Origin: Megalopta genalis
Lineage: Eukaryota > Arthropoda > Insecta > Hymenoptera > Halictidae
Direction: 5' to 3'
Assembly: GCF_051020955.1 (NCBI RefSeq)
Contig: NC_135014.1
Location: forward strand, 29,629,742 to 29,693,741
DNA length: 64,000 nucleotides
Of the stretch, positions 34,301 to 48,286 are shown piece after piece; within the stretch, counting starts at the first letter, position 1; each line of letters starts with the position of its first letter. The notes beneath the pieces are model-generated. The model had not been told where the DNA came from. It was given only the letters and a program-made list of their open reading frames with translations, and ran no database searches. Position numbers and translations under genes: made by a program.

Positions 34301-37300
34301 ATGAAAGCCTCCGCCGGGCTAAGCGTAAAGGAGGGACGAGTCATGTTCCTGGAAGAATCGCGTTCTCCCTCAACGATCCACGACAGTATTATTGCTTTCG
34401 TACAGCCACCGGGAACGAGCGGTTTTTGATTCTGGATCTCGCGCGAGGGGCAAGGAGGGTCCCCACCGGCCCCGGAAATTGCGGCTCGTCCGAGGTCTGG
34501 CCGACTTAAAAATATACCGAGATTGGTTAGGGCAAGCGTAGGTATTGCTGCGTCTTTAAAAGGCGAACTTTAACAGTGAAAATGAAACGTTTCACGCCAA
34601 TGAATTGACAACTCGAAATATGCTTGTTATTCTTTAACTCGAACATATTTACTTTTCTCAAAATATTGGGCAGGAATTTCATTAAAAAGCGTAATGCAAT
34701 GTAAAGAAACGCATATGTTACCGCGATTATGTCCCTATTACTGCGAGCCAAATACTGCGGTCATTCTAAATACCGCAGTAATGTACGCACATAGTGAAAA
34801 GCTATGCGCCGAATACTGCGTTAGAAAATAATATTTGAGGATAGATGACAATAACAGTGTACGTCGATTTTTGATCAAAGTAACGATTGCTTTATCTAAA
34901 AATAACGCTAAAACGAATAATTTACTATTAATTATCAAGATATAAATGCCTTTCGAATCAGCGTTCACCAAACGTTTTCATAAGCTTCCGAGTATCAATA
35001 AATGAATCAACCCCTTACACGCGAAGCCATTTTAATTGTAAATCGAAAATAATTCTTCTGACTTACACCATTTCCATTTTATACGACAAAGTGCATTTTA
35101 TGCATGTGAAATTTCATCTTGCGACTCGCGCATCAGTTACACCGTTAACAATTTTCTCAATTTAAACTCTGATAATATTAAAATCATTTTCGAACGTGAT
35201 ACAACATTCGTGCAAATGGTGCGAAAAGTTAAAACTGCGATTGCTGTTACCGGTATGCCATGTGAATTATGAATATTAAACATACAACAAAATTATATTA
35301 GATTCATTTCTAGAGCATTACACATTGTACAATATTCGATTTCATTACTTCGATAAAATACCGCAGTATTTGGAACGCCCGCAGCAATACCCGCACTCGC
35401 CCTAGACTGCGTGACAAACAAATCATTCGAATCGCCTCGCCCTCTTCCCCCGTCTCTCCCCCTGCCTCCCACCCTATCTCACTCTCTTTCGCGCGCGCGT
35501 GCAGTGCCTCGGCGCCGCAATTTTCCCGAGCGGCGGCTCCTATTTTTAACCCGCGTCCTCACGCCCGACGAGCAACGTCAACCGTTTAACCCCGACCCTC
35601 TAATGGCTATCTATTTATTCCCCCTTTGCTCTTTTTGTCCGCACCCGCACCTGTATAGCGATCCTTCCGCTCCGGTGCGCTCCTGTGGCGAAAAGCGCTC
35701 GTTTGCTGGACGGGACTAGACGCGCCTGCGACTCAACGATCCTCTCCACAGCCGCGCGGCTGCTGCGAGAACGCAGCTTCGCGTTTCGGCCGCGACACGG
35801 GCCAGCGAGTTTCCGAGCAACCCCTCTGCTGAAATATTAGGTCAGCCCAGAAGTTCCAATCCGTTCTCGCCCTTCTCGACGTGCTCTGTAACCGCGACTG
35901 GTTTTCTGGTACGAAGAACGGACGTTCGCGGAGAACAGCGAGAAATTGTTAATTGTATACACATTAAAATAATAATAATTATTATTATTATATATATATA
36001 TTATATATATTGTATATAATATATTATATGTATATTACTACCGAATTAAAGTAATAATATATATGATAATAATATAAAATATAATATAATATATCTATTA
36101 TAAATCTATAATAATAATATGTAATATAAATATATATTTATAATATATAATATAAATATATCTATAATACATAATATAAATATGATATAGATATAAATAT
36201 ATATTTATAATATATAATATAAATATAATATATATAATAATATAAATATATAAATATAATACATATAATAATATATACAATAACAAAAGACGGTAGTAAA
36301 GTAATAAAAATTTTCGCTTGAAAGATGCGAGGCGAGAAAGTGCAGTCTTGCTGGATCGATTGCGAACAAAGCTGCAAAGAAGCGGATGTACCAAATAAAT
36401 CCAGACGAACCCGTGGGCCGACCTAGTGTTTCTCCGATCAGTCGCGGACGTCGTTGATATGTGTCTACTTTCCTACCCCCGAGGACGCGCGAAAAGCGAA
36501 TTGTCGCGGGGACCTCGTGCACGGTCCCGCTTTCGTTGGAAAAAATAACCGACTCGCTGGTCCGCGAACTGGCCGGCAAAACGGCGAAACCGAAAAACGA
36601 AACGATCCGAGTAATCGTGGAACCGAACCGAGCGAAACGCTAGCCGAGTGAGGCCCGAGAGAAGCTCGCCGGGCCCCGGGGGATCGTCGGTCGCAGCAAC
36701 CGTTTTCGCCGATCCGTTCGATGTTTGCCCGTCGAGATCGTCTCTCGCCGACAGGGGACGAGACGCGACGAGACGTGACGAAACGTAACGCAACGTAAAC
36801 GTAACGTTAACGAAACGAAGCGAAGCGAGAGCCAAGAGAGGCGGACACGACGGCGTGGGTGTACACGCGAGAATCGTTTTATCCCGTCGACGATATCTAC
36901 GTTGAGCAACTTGTCCATTCGTTCCTAGAAACGAGAGAGACACGAACCTAAATAACTACGACCGTATTGTATAAGACCGGCCGTCGAAGATACGATTCTC
37001 GAACGGAAACGAGGCAATTTAAGACATGCCTCCGAACGGGCCCACTCCCGACGATGCTCTCTCTTACATCCGACCAATTGATTGTCGTTCTCGTAAAACT
37101 CGAACAGCGTCGCGCGTTCAACTCGTTTATCCCAATTTCATCTCGCAATATCGTCCACCCGACGATGAAAAGCACCCCCAACCCCACCCCGAGGTAACCC
37201 CCGCCCCCGTCACCTATATATTAATTCTCAGTAATCCCGGCACGATTCGCAATCGTTGAATGCCGGCGCGTATTTTATACGGCGTCCTGTGTTTTTTGTC

Positions 37301-40300
37301 CCGGTCTTCGACCGTTCGTCGCATCCATTACATACTAACTATCGTTAATAGGTGTGGTGTAGCATCGTTCGATTCGTATCATCGGCTCTCGTTTATAAGT
37401 TTTTCTTCTTTTTTCTTTTTTACGTTATTTACCACCTCCTACACGCGGTCAACGACGATATCAAAGTAAATCGAGTTTCTAAAACGCGTAACAAACCGTA
37501 GATAATTATATACTCTTAACGGGAGATACGTTAGACTAGATTGTTCACCGTTTCACGGGCCCCCCTCCCCGTTACGGGCGACGGGGGGGCCCGGTCCACC
37601 GATGCGAGGAGTGTGAAGACTACGCTCAATTCCGAGGATCGGAAGTTGTGTGTATATGTATATGTATACGTGTGCGCGTGTGTGTTATGTGTATTATGTT
37701 TCTATGTGTGTGTATGCGCGCGTGTGTCTACTACGCGTGTACGAAATGCCCCACAGAAGAGAAATTTCGCTTGAGCGAACCGCGTTCCGGCCGAGCCCGG
37801 CGTCAAGCGGAGTCGAGCGGAGCGCGCGCCGACGCGGGAAACGGAGTGCGAGGAACCGGAAGCGAGTATTATAACCAGGAGAGCCATGTGTCACCATATC
37901 GAGGGACCCGGCCATGAAGAAGCTGCCCGGTCGAGCGGTCAACGCTGCTGACGGCGGGCCTCCCGCTCGTCCTGCGTCTCCAGGTACTCGTCCTCCTCCT
38001 CCTCGACCTCCTCCTCGTCGTCGTCGACGTCGTGGCTGGCCACGTCGAAGCTCGAGTCGGTGCTCGACACGATCTGGCCGTCCTTGACCTCGAGGTCGAC
38101 CACCACGCGGTGCCGCCTCTTCAGGTTCTCGCGCCTGCGCCGGCGGACAGTGATCTGGCCGCGGATCGGCGTGTGCACGGGGCTGTCCATGCTCGAGGAG
38201 GTGTCGCCCTCGCTCTGGGGGCTCCTGCTCGACGGGAAAGGCATCGTCTTGGTGCGGATCTGCGTTCGGATCGGCATCGGCGGGCTGGAAGTGGTCGACT
38301 CGCCGCTCAGGCTCGTGGTCGAGTAATACGGCGTCGACTTCGCCCTGATCGGCACCACCACCGGCCTCTCGGTGGACCTGGTCTCGTGGTACCTGGTCAT
38401 CTCGGCCGGCTCGGAGAATCCTCTCTCGAACTTGGAGGCCGAGCCGTGATGGACGGTCTTCTCCTTGCGAGACAGCTGCGGCGGCGGCGGCGGCGGCGGG
38501 GCCGGCTGGTCCCTGCGCTCCTCCTCGAACGACCACTCGTCGTCCCTCGGGCTCCGCGAGCCTAAGGCCGCGAGGTTCGCGTACTTCTCGTGCATGTCCT
38601 CCGAGCTGTCCCCCCTGCCCACCTCCATGCGCACTTGGTCGCCGCTGGAGTACTTCATCGCGGGCACGTTGTCGTAGAGCCGGTCCTCGTCGTCAAGCTC
38701 CTCCTCCTCCTCGAGGATAGGCAGAGGAGGCGCGTCCCCGTCGTCGGACAAGACCGCGCGGAAGTCCTCGTCCACCGTCTCGTCGAACTCGTTCCTCAGG
38801 GTAATCCTGGGCGGCGAGATGTCGACGTAGGAGCCCCTGGCGCCGCTTCCCGGTGGCTGTTGATCCTCGTCGAAGCGACGGGACGCCAGGCGTCGTTGCT
38901 CGTCGAACTGGCTCTCGATGAACCGTCTGGCCTCGTCCAGCTGCTCGTCTCTTGTGATCCGGTCCGAGGCGCGCCGTTCGTCGCACGGCGACACGACGTC
39001 CTCGCCGAACAGTAGCCCGGGTACGATGCCGGGTGGTGGGGTGAGGGGCGGCGAATCCGGGGGCGGCGGCGGTGGCAGAGGCGGCGAAGACGGCGCGGTC
39101 GGCGGGCTGTCGACCGTTCGGCACTTGGAGTTCGGTCGCATGCTGGTCACGCTCTTGTCCGAGGTGGTGGTGTCGCTCTGGCTCTTCTCGACGATGATCG
39201 CCGACGAGTAGTACTGCTGCTGGACCACGGTGGTGCTGCCGGACCAGTCGGAGATCGAGGCGCCCAGCTCCGCCAGGGAATTGTCGTCGGACTTGGTGCC
39301 GCCGGAGTACTGGCAATACTGGCGGACGGTGTTGTTCGAGCTGGACCACTCGGACATCGACAGCCCCATGGAAGTGTCCTCGCTGTGGGAGGAGCCGGTG
39401 ATGTACGAGTTCGACTTCGGCTTCACCACGACCTTCACGGTGCCGTCCACGGTGGTCCCGGAGGTGGAGCTCTGCCCGTCCTCCAGGAACGTCGAGTGCA
39501 GGTCGTCGTGGAGGGTGCGGTTCTCGTCGCTGGAGTCGCTGTCGCGGTCGACGCGGCCCGGCGTGTCGGTGCTGTCCGTCACGGTGACCTTGACCGCCTC
39601 CTCCGGCTTGATCTCCATGTAGAAGGTCTCCACGTGGCTGACCACCGGCGGCTCGAACACCGGCGAACTCGGCGGGGATGGCCAGTCCTCGGAACTCTGG
39701 GTCTGCAGCTTCGACCTGCCAGCGGACTTGGGCGACCTGAGGTCCTCCTCCTGCCCGTTCCCGCCGGGCACGTCGATGGGGATGTCGGGCAGCTCCGACG
39801 AGGTGCGACGGTCGTCCGAGACGGACGGCAGTGCGGTTCCCGACGGCGGGTCGGAGGAGAGGGACGGTTGATGGTCGCTGGACATCAGGGACTCGTCGTC
39901 CAAGCTCGGCGACCTGGAGCTGGGTTTGAACGAGTCCTCCAGGTCGCTCTTGTCCTGCTCCGACGTGGTCGACCTCTCCGATATCCTCGAGAGCGTGCGG
40001 GTCAACGCGAACGTGCCGCAACTGGTCAAGATGTCCGGCCCGATCGGGTAGACGAAGGTGCCCGGGAAGTCCGCCAGGTCCTCCTGGAAGCTGTCCTCGT
40101 TCTGTCCGTTGCTGTCCTCGGACTGCGACTGAACGGCGTTGTTCTCGTCCTGCGGCGCCCAGCCCTCTTCTATGCTCGAGCTCCCGGAGCTCTCCAACGG
40201 GAATGACTTCCAGGTGGAACTCATTTCCGGCCTCGGACCCTGCACGCTGCCGTTCTCCTCCTCCTGGGACCCGGCGCTGCGGGCTTCTCTCATAGCGGCC

Positions 40301-43300
40301 AGCTCCCTGCGATCGACGATCGGCTGGATCTGCCCGATCCCCAGAGGCCTAGCGATCGAGCAAGAACTCGACTCTGGATCCTCCCGGTCCGGCGTCCAGG
40401 TGTTGGTCTCCTCGCTCCTCGACCGCTCGCTGCTCAGCCTCAACTTCTTGTCGATCGACAACCGATCGATCGTCGGCTGCTGATGCTCCACCGGCTCGTC
40501 CTCCGGCAGCTCCTCCGCGGGAACCTCCTCGTCCTCTCCTCGTCTCGCCTCGAGATACTCGGGCGTCAACTCCACCTCGACCAGAGTCTTCTCGTCCATC
40601 CTATCGACGCCGTAGTCCGGCGAGCTGGGCTCGCTGTCCATGCCTCTGGTGCGCATCTGCGTGTCCAGAGCGTCCAGAGTGTCCTCGCTGGTGTCGCCCG
40701 AGTCCAATGGACGGTTGTCGTCGCCCTCCTGATCCTCCAACTCTCGATAATCGTCGTCCTGCTCCTCGCTGCGGCCGCCCTCGTCGTCCGAGCACTCCTC
40801 GATGGAGATCTGAATCGGGGATTTCACCATGTCCTGGCCGTCGTCCAGGTCCAACGGTCTGCCAGTGTATTCGCGCGTCTCTCCATCGTCCCTCGCCGCG
40901 CTCACCGTCACCGTCACGTCCGGCAGTTCTTCTCTTTCCGGCCTAGCCTCCTCGCGAACGGTCTCCGGGACGTGTTCCTCGACCGGTTCCGCTTCTTTCT
41001 CGACTGCGACGGTCGCGACAACGACGCAGACAGCCTCGGCCGAGGTCTCCTCCAAGGTCTTCGCGTCGTCGTCGAGGTTCTGCGGCTGCGCGACGGCATC
41101 CGGCGCGGCCTCCAGCTCGGCACCAGACTCGACGGAGCTCTGATCGATGAACCTGGTCCCGTCGTCCACTTTCACGGTCTCCAGCCTGATCGCCGGCGCT
41201 TCTTCGTCCTCCTTATCCTGTTCCACCGCGTGCGCCACGTCCCTCTCGTACGGGATCAGGTCGACCGTCGCGACGATCTCGTTGCACTCGGTGAGCGGCG
41301 ACTCCAAGTACTGAGCGGACGTCTCCGTGACGGACAAAGAGTCCGTGAAAATCTCCGGGATGGTGGTGTGATCGGTGCTGTCGGATCTGTGGTTCGGCGA
41401 CGCCTCCACCTGAAGCGAAGCCGGCTTCGAACTGACCACGAGAACCGCCTCCGTCGGCCGCGCCTTGATCTCCTGGGTCTCCGGCTGCTCCTCCTTGTCC
41501 TCCTCCACGGTGTCGTCCTTGCTGGAGAACGCGTTCGCCGGCGGTAGACGGTGCACGGCGATCACCGCGGCGTCCAAGGACTTCGCCCTCCTCTGGGAAG
41601 TCGGCGACTGGGTCGCACCTTGCCTCTGCAGCGCGCCGATCCCGCTACCCTCCGAGAGACCCAAGCGAGCGCGTGCAAAGAGAACAGGAGTTTGACCCGG
41701 TCTCCGCAGAACCACCGGCGACTGAGTTAGATCCTGAGAAACGGCGCTTTTCTTCACCTCTTTCACTTCCTTTAGCTCCTTCACTTCTTTTACCTCCTTG
41801 CTCGGCTCCACGGATTTCCCGGCGTCCACATGTTGTTGTTGTAGTTGTTGTTGCGGCTGATCTTCGGGCTCCTGCTTCGGCTCGGGTTCGCGAGCAATCG
41901 CTCGCACAGTCTCCGAGGGTGACACCTGCCGCTCTTCAGAGTCGGCCTTGGGCCGTGGAAGCTTCGGCAGCTCCCTCGAAGACGGCGATTTCACGTCCGC
42001 GGACTTCGAGGCGGCCTTCGCGGCGACTGTTCTCTTCGGGGATATCTTTTCCGTCGAGTCCTTCTTCTCGGTGCTCCCCAGTGACTTCGAGATCCCCAGC
42101 GACTTCGGCCGAGCCTTCTCCATCTTCGCGACCACCTTGATAAGATCGTCGTCCACCGAAGCCGACTTGGCTCGGCCGCTCTTCGGCACCTCGTCCTTCT
42201 CTTCTTTGGAGGCCGAGTGCGCCTTCTCCGTCAACCTGGTGACGGACTTCGACCTGGCCTTCTGCACGATACTGACCTCGGGCACCGTCGGGTGGTCCGT
42301 CGAGTCGATGATGATGATCTCCTGCGGCATCTCGCCCAGCTTCAGCTTCGACTTGTCGATCTTGGAGGTGCTGGCGGTCGGCGCGCGCGACTCCTTCGAC
42401 GCGGACTTCTTCAGCGGCGGTTTGTCGCCCTCCAACGACTTCGACTGCTTCTTGAAGTCCTTCTTCGGCTCCGACTTGACACGCCTGGCCCGCTTCGGCG
42501 ACACGTCCGGCACGAAGTGCTTGTTCTCAACCTCCGGCGAAAGCAGCGTGTCGATCGGCGCCTTCTCCTCGGCAAGCGACAAAGACTTGGAGCGCAAAGG
42601 CTCGCCGTGAGGTCTCGAGGCGAACGGGACGAACTCTGGCACCTTCAGGCTGTCCAGCTCCAGCGCCGGTTTCACGGGAACCTCGTCCAACGGTAGATCA
42701 GCGACTGGGTCGACGAAATCGTCGAAACCGGTGTCGATGATCTTCGGTCGAGCGGTCCTCGTCCTCTTCGACTCGATCTTCTCCAGAATACGCTTGGTCT
42801 TCTCCGGGATGCTGAGCTTCTCGAGACTCTTCGGCTTCTCAGGTACCTTCGGCTTCTCGGAGATGATCGGCGGCGTGGTCGGAACCGGCGGAGGAACCGG
42901 TTTCTCCTGCGGGACCTTGGTGTCCTCTGGACGCTTGGTCGAAGAGTCCTCGACGACCGGCGCTGGAACAGCTTCGAAGGGCGCCACCTCGTTGTCGATC
43001 ACCGGTGGCAACGGGATCTCCGGCAGAGGGATCTTCTCGATGCTGTCCTGCTTCTCGAGACTGAGGTCCGGCGTCTTCAAGCTGTCCTTCTCGATCTCAG
43101 ACTTAGCCTTACGCTCCAGCTTCATCTTCATCTCGAGGCCGACCACGTCCGCCAGGTTCAGCGGCTTCGACCTCGAGTCCAGAGATCTCTGGCCGGCCAG
43201 GGTGGTCTTGGCGCCGTCCGGCGACCGCTTCTTCTGGATCACGGACACGATCGTCTTGTCCGGATCGGTGGGCGACACCTTGGGCGAGCGCTTCTTGATC

Positions 43301-46300
43301 GCCGAGACGATGGTCACGTTCGGCTCGATCGGCGACAGTTTCGACGGCGAGGGTCGCTTGTCGAGGCTGGACGACTTGCAGACCCGGTCCTCGATCACGA
43401 TCTCGGTCCGCCCTCTGTCGAACGAGGCCGACCTCGGCGACTGTTTATCCGGCGAGGGCGCCTTCGACCCTGCTTTCGACGGACTCCTCGAGGTCGGCGA
43501 CAAACTGCAGACCATGGTCTTCGCGTCTGTCGGCGACAGCTTCGACGTCGGGCTGAGAATGCTCTTCGGCTTGTCGGACGGGCTGATGAGGATCGACTTC
43601 GGCCTGGTGGGCGTGGTGACCTTCGGTTTCTCCGGCAACGTCTTGGCGGCCGACTTCTCCACCGGGGAGAGCTTCGACAGGTCGAAGCAGGTGATGTCCG
43701 CGATCATCTTGAGCGGCAGCTTGGGCAGGTCCTTGGTCACCGTGGGCTTCTTCGAGGTCTTGCCGCTGTCGGACTCGGACTTCTCGTCGGAGGCGGTGCC
43801 GTTCATCACGTGCCGCTTGTGCAGCGTGTACGGTATCTCCTGGTTGGCCTTCTGCATCGCCGCGCTGTCCGAGAACGGGTCCTCGTCGCCCGAGTCGGCC
43901 GGGGTCAGGTCGATCGACTTCTGATGCATCAGGATATGCCGCTTGCTGTTCGAGCCCAGTCTCTGCCTCGCCGGGTTCGGGTCGCTTTTGGTACGCTCGA
44001 CGGGCGTGTGGCCGGGGATCGTGTCGTCGAATCCCAGAACCACGCCGCCGACGATCTTCGGCTCGTACTCGGAGAACACGGCCTTCGGCTTCAGGTTCTC
44101 CATCTCCATCGGCACACCGATCACCGTGTCCGTCCTGGACTCCAGCGACAGCCTCGCCTGCCGCTCCCTCTCCCGCTTCTCGTCGTCCTTCCTCGCTTTC
44201 TCGAGGCTCCTCCAGTCGTCCCTCTCCCTCGGCTTCTCCTCCGACTTGCCCCTCTCGAACCTGGTCCCGGCCGACTTGCTCTTTCTCGCCTCTTTGTGCT
44301 CGATCTTCTCGACGCTGCCACGCCGCCACTCGTACACCTCGTGCTCGAGACACTCGAGGCTTCTGCCAGACCTCGCGCTCTCCGCGTGTCTGCCTCTCTC
44401 CCACTGCTCGATCCTGTCCGCGTGTCTGCGCTCCCGCGACTCCAGCTTCTCGAGGCTCTTCCGGTCCCTCGGAGGTCGGTCGTGGCTTCCGTACGGCTCG
44501 AACCGCTCCATCGTCACCGGAACGAAGTCGAAGCTCGGCCTCTCCTGCGAGTCGAGCCTCTCGACGCTCCGGCCGCGCTGCTCCCTGCCGTAGGACCTTT
44601 CTGCGGGGCTGCTCCTGTGCCCGGGCTCGAATCGCTCCCACGTGTGCCTCTGGTTGTAGTCCACCGTGTTGCTCCTGCCGATCAGAGCCCGCTTCTCCCT
44701 CGAATCCAACCGGTCCGTGCTCCTCTCGCGGCGGTCCGCGTGCCGATGATTGCTCCGCTCCTTCGGGCTTCTGTTCAAGTACTCCGAGCTGCCACGCAGA
44801 CCCTGCGAGTCCAGCCGCTCGTAGCTCTTGCGGCGCATCTCGTTAGGCTCGTGCCGCGAGCTCTTCTCCTTCGAGTCCAGCCGCTCGTAGCTCCTCTCTC
44901 GCGAGTCCAGCCTCTCGATGCTTCTGCGAAGCTCCCGAGGATCGATCCGATCCGCGCCGCGATCCGATCGGCGACAATGATGGTCTTTGCGAGCCTCCCG
45001 CGAGTCCAGTCGCTCGATCGACCGTCTCTCCCGCGCGTCCCCCGTTCCAAGCTTCTCCCCCCTTTTCCCGTAATCCCTGGAGTACTCCCTCTCCACCCGT
45101 TTCCGGTCCTCCCGGTCCCTGCGATCCTTCTCCTGCAACCTGGACAAAGTAGCGTCCAGCCTAGCCTCGATCGAGGACTCCCTAAACTTCCTGTCGCGAC
45201 TACTCCTCAGCTCCCTACCTAGGCTACCGGTGTCCACGTGGACGCAAGACGCCGCGTGATCCTCTAAGCTCGCGATACTACGGGCCCGCACCGTTCTCGG
45301 CCGGCGGTCCGACGCGTTCGCTCTACCGCTCGTTTCGACCGGGCTGACTTCGTCGTCGTCGATCCGCGATTTCGGCCGCATGATACCCTCGTCCCTTAAT
45401 ATCTCCGAGTCGACGTGAGTGATACGCTGGTACTTCGGCCTGAGGTTCTTTAGCTCGTTGAGCACGGACATCTTTTGCTTTTGTATCTGCGAGACGATCG
45501 GGTCTTTCCGCGCGGAATCTTGGTGCGGCAACGGCAACAGCTTCGCGAGAAGCGCTTGTTGCTGTTGCTGCGGCGTCGGTTGGGCAGGCTGCGGTTGCAG
45601 CTGAACGACCGTTTGTTGTTGTTGTTGTTGGTCGACGGAATTCGCGTGACGCATCTCGAACTTCCGTTCGATCTGTGTGCTGGATCGCTGGATCCGCGAC
45701 TCGACGGCGATCAATTCGGTGTCGAGTTTCGCGACCGCCGGTGTGTACCGATCGATGGACTTGGTTCGAGTCTGGTTCTTCAGGTCGGCGAGCACGGATT
45801 TGAAGTGTTGCTTGTCCGAGGACCTGACCGACCGGTGCTTGACGAAGGAATCGGTCTCGGTGTCCATTTGGAACATCTCGCGCTCGATCCCCTCGTCGCT
45901 CCGATCGGAGATCGGCTCTGGCTCGATCTCGATCTCGTCGGTCCCGTCCCGGCCCGGACGAGCATTCTCGTTCTCCTCCTCCTCCTCCTCCTCCTCGTCC
46001 TCGTCGTCCCGAGGGCTGGAGTAGGACTCGGGGTACTCAAACTCGTGCTCGCGTTCCAGAAGCTCGTACGAATCGTGGGACAGATCGTCGTGTGACAAAT
46101 CTCCCGCGGGGCCGGACTCCTCGTGGCCGGATTCGGTGGACAGCGACGAGGTACCCGGATAGGAACTGCTGTAGACGCGGTCCGGTACCGAGTCGTGGTC
46201 CAGCGAAGGCAGTTTCGAGCTGGCGGCGCTGTACGACCGATTGCTCTCGTCGTACCTAGTCACCGGATTGTCCAGCTCGCCCTGCGACGGCAACCGGAAC

Positions 46301-47779
46301 GGTTCTAGCAACGGGACCGAGTCGTCCGCGGACGGTTTCTCGTCCTCCCTCGTACGCGCTCTACCTGAATCCTCGAAACTGGACGCGTACAGCTCGCGGC
46401 AGCTCGCCGATCGCTGCCAGGGATGTCGGGGCTGGGGTCGCGGCGGTGGGAATTCAGGGGGACTGCTGTTAGAGGGGCTGATACGACCTGCTGATGAGAT
46501 CCGCTGTTGGCTGGTAACAAGCATCGTTTGCTGACGAGGCGCTGGTGCCTGGCTGGGTGTGGCCGGCGAATGGACGTCGATGGACGTAAGCGTCCGAAAC
46601 GATGTAGCTGTGTCGTCGCGACGGTGAATCGTCCCTCCCATCGAGACACTCGTCACAGTCGTCGGAGAATCCAGTGTCATCGAGCCGCATGACAGAGACA
46701 GAGCTGGGGTTTCCAGGGCTGAAAACCGATACCAATTATCATCTCGATCTCGTCGCCGTTCCCTTCGGCTTTCACTCTCCTCCTATTCTTTCTCGTTTCG
46801 TTCTCTCTCGCTAGCTCTCTCTCTCTCTCTTTCTCTATTTCTCCCTTCGTTCTCGACTGACCGAGGTGTAGTCCGAGAAAGTACAGGCCGTCCAATTAAA
46901 ATGTTCGATTGAATTGAAACGAGTAATTCCTGAGATCATTTGAACACACTACGCTCCGCAGTCTGGATAACGATTTATTAACGAAAAACACGGATCAATC
47001 GAAGGTCGAACTCGCCAGCGCACCAAAATTCATAGGTCATAATTGCTCGCCGATTGTTCGGTGTTTTTCGTCAGTAACCCGTCGACGAAACCGCGGAGGA
47101 CATTTTAGTGAAATAAAAAGTGTCTCCAGAATGAGCTCGGACAGTTTTGGAACACCCTGTTTACCTAGGATCACAGCCTACAACAATTGGACGGTGGCTC
47201 GTCTCTTCATTTGAGGCAACATGGCAAAAACTTCGTGGATTCGAAAAGAAGAGAGAAGAAGGGGAAGAGAAACGGTGTCCGAGCAACCCTCCACCAGCGA
47301 CGACGTCTGGGTACAAAAACTGTCTTAACCCTTTCGGTGCCAAATCCAAACCGCGCTTTACACGCAAAGAATGCCGCAATTGAACGTTTGCGTCACTTGG
47401 CATTTTTCGCTTAAGTACCGAAAGCCGATATATCGGCCCGTTGGCACTGAAAGAGTTAAAGCGACAAATTCGTCGGAGAACAATGCTACCGACAACGGCA
47501 TTGCCGCCCACGACGAAGTCTTTAAAAAGCAGCCGCCTTCGGAGGGTCAATCGATCGTTTCGAACAAGCGTTTTCTAAGTTCGTGTTACGCTCTAAGCTA
47601 CTCACTACGCTTACAATATGTATATATATATAATACTGCTGCTTTGTGTACGATACGTGGGAAAGAAAGAAAATATAAAACGCTAAAGAGCAAGAGAGAG
47701 AGAGAGAGAGAGAGGGGGGGGGAGACAAAAAGATAGCGAGGAGAGAACGGGATTGTCAGAACATTGGAGACGCGGGATA

Positions 47780-47850
<71 letters not shown>

Positions 47851-48246
47851 TAGTAACCAATAGACAGAAACCGATGGCTAGAGTACACTGTAGGCAATCT
47901 TTTAGTGTATGTGTGTAAGTCGAAAATCGGTGAAATATTTGCAATTTGAAAACGAAAAGCATTCATTTTTTAACTTTTAATCTCAAAACAGGAAAGATGC
48001 TCTCAAAGAAGATAAAACTGGAGACTGCAAATTGGTCAAACATTTCGTAAACTATACAAATTGAGAAGAACAGGTATGGGCGGAGACTGTCCCCCGGGGC
48101 AACGAAGCCACGCCCACTCGAGACCAGTCTAGAGTACTCTCAGAGCAAAGTGGGTGTGGCCTACGCCTGGTTTTGTTGCAAAACCGCTTTGACCCGACAG
48201 TGTACTCTCCTCGAGGGGAGAAAGAGAGAGAGACAGAAAGAGAGAC

Positions 48247-48286
<40 letters not shown>

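Noticed and set aside
43810..45222. A 470-codon plus-strand frame and several others of 200-440 codons opposite the giant exon
   Set aside because: They arise from the GC-rich codon use of the minus-strand exon. None extends as far, and none has its own start context, domains or splice partners.
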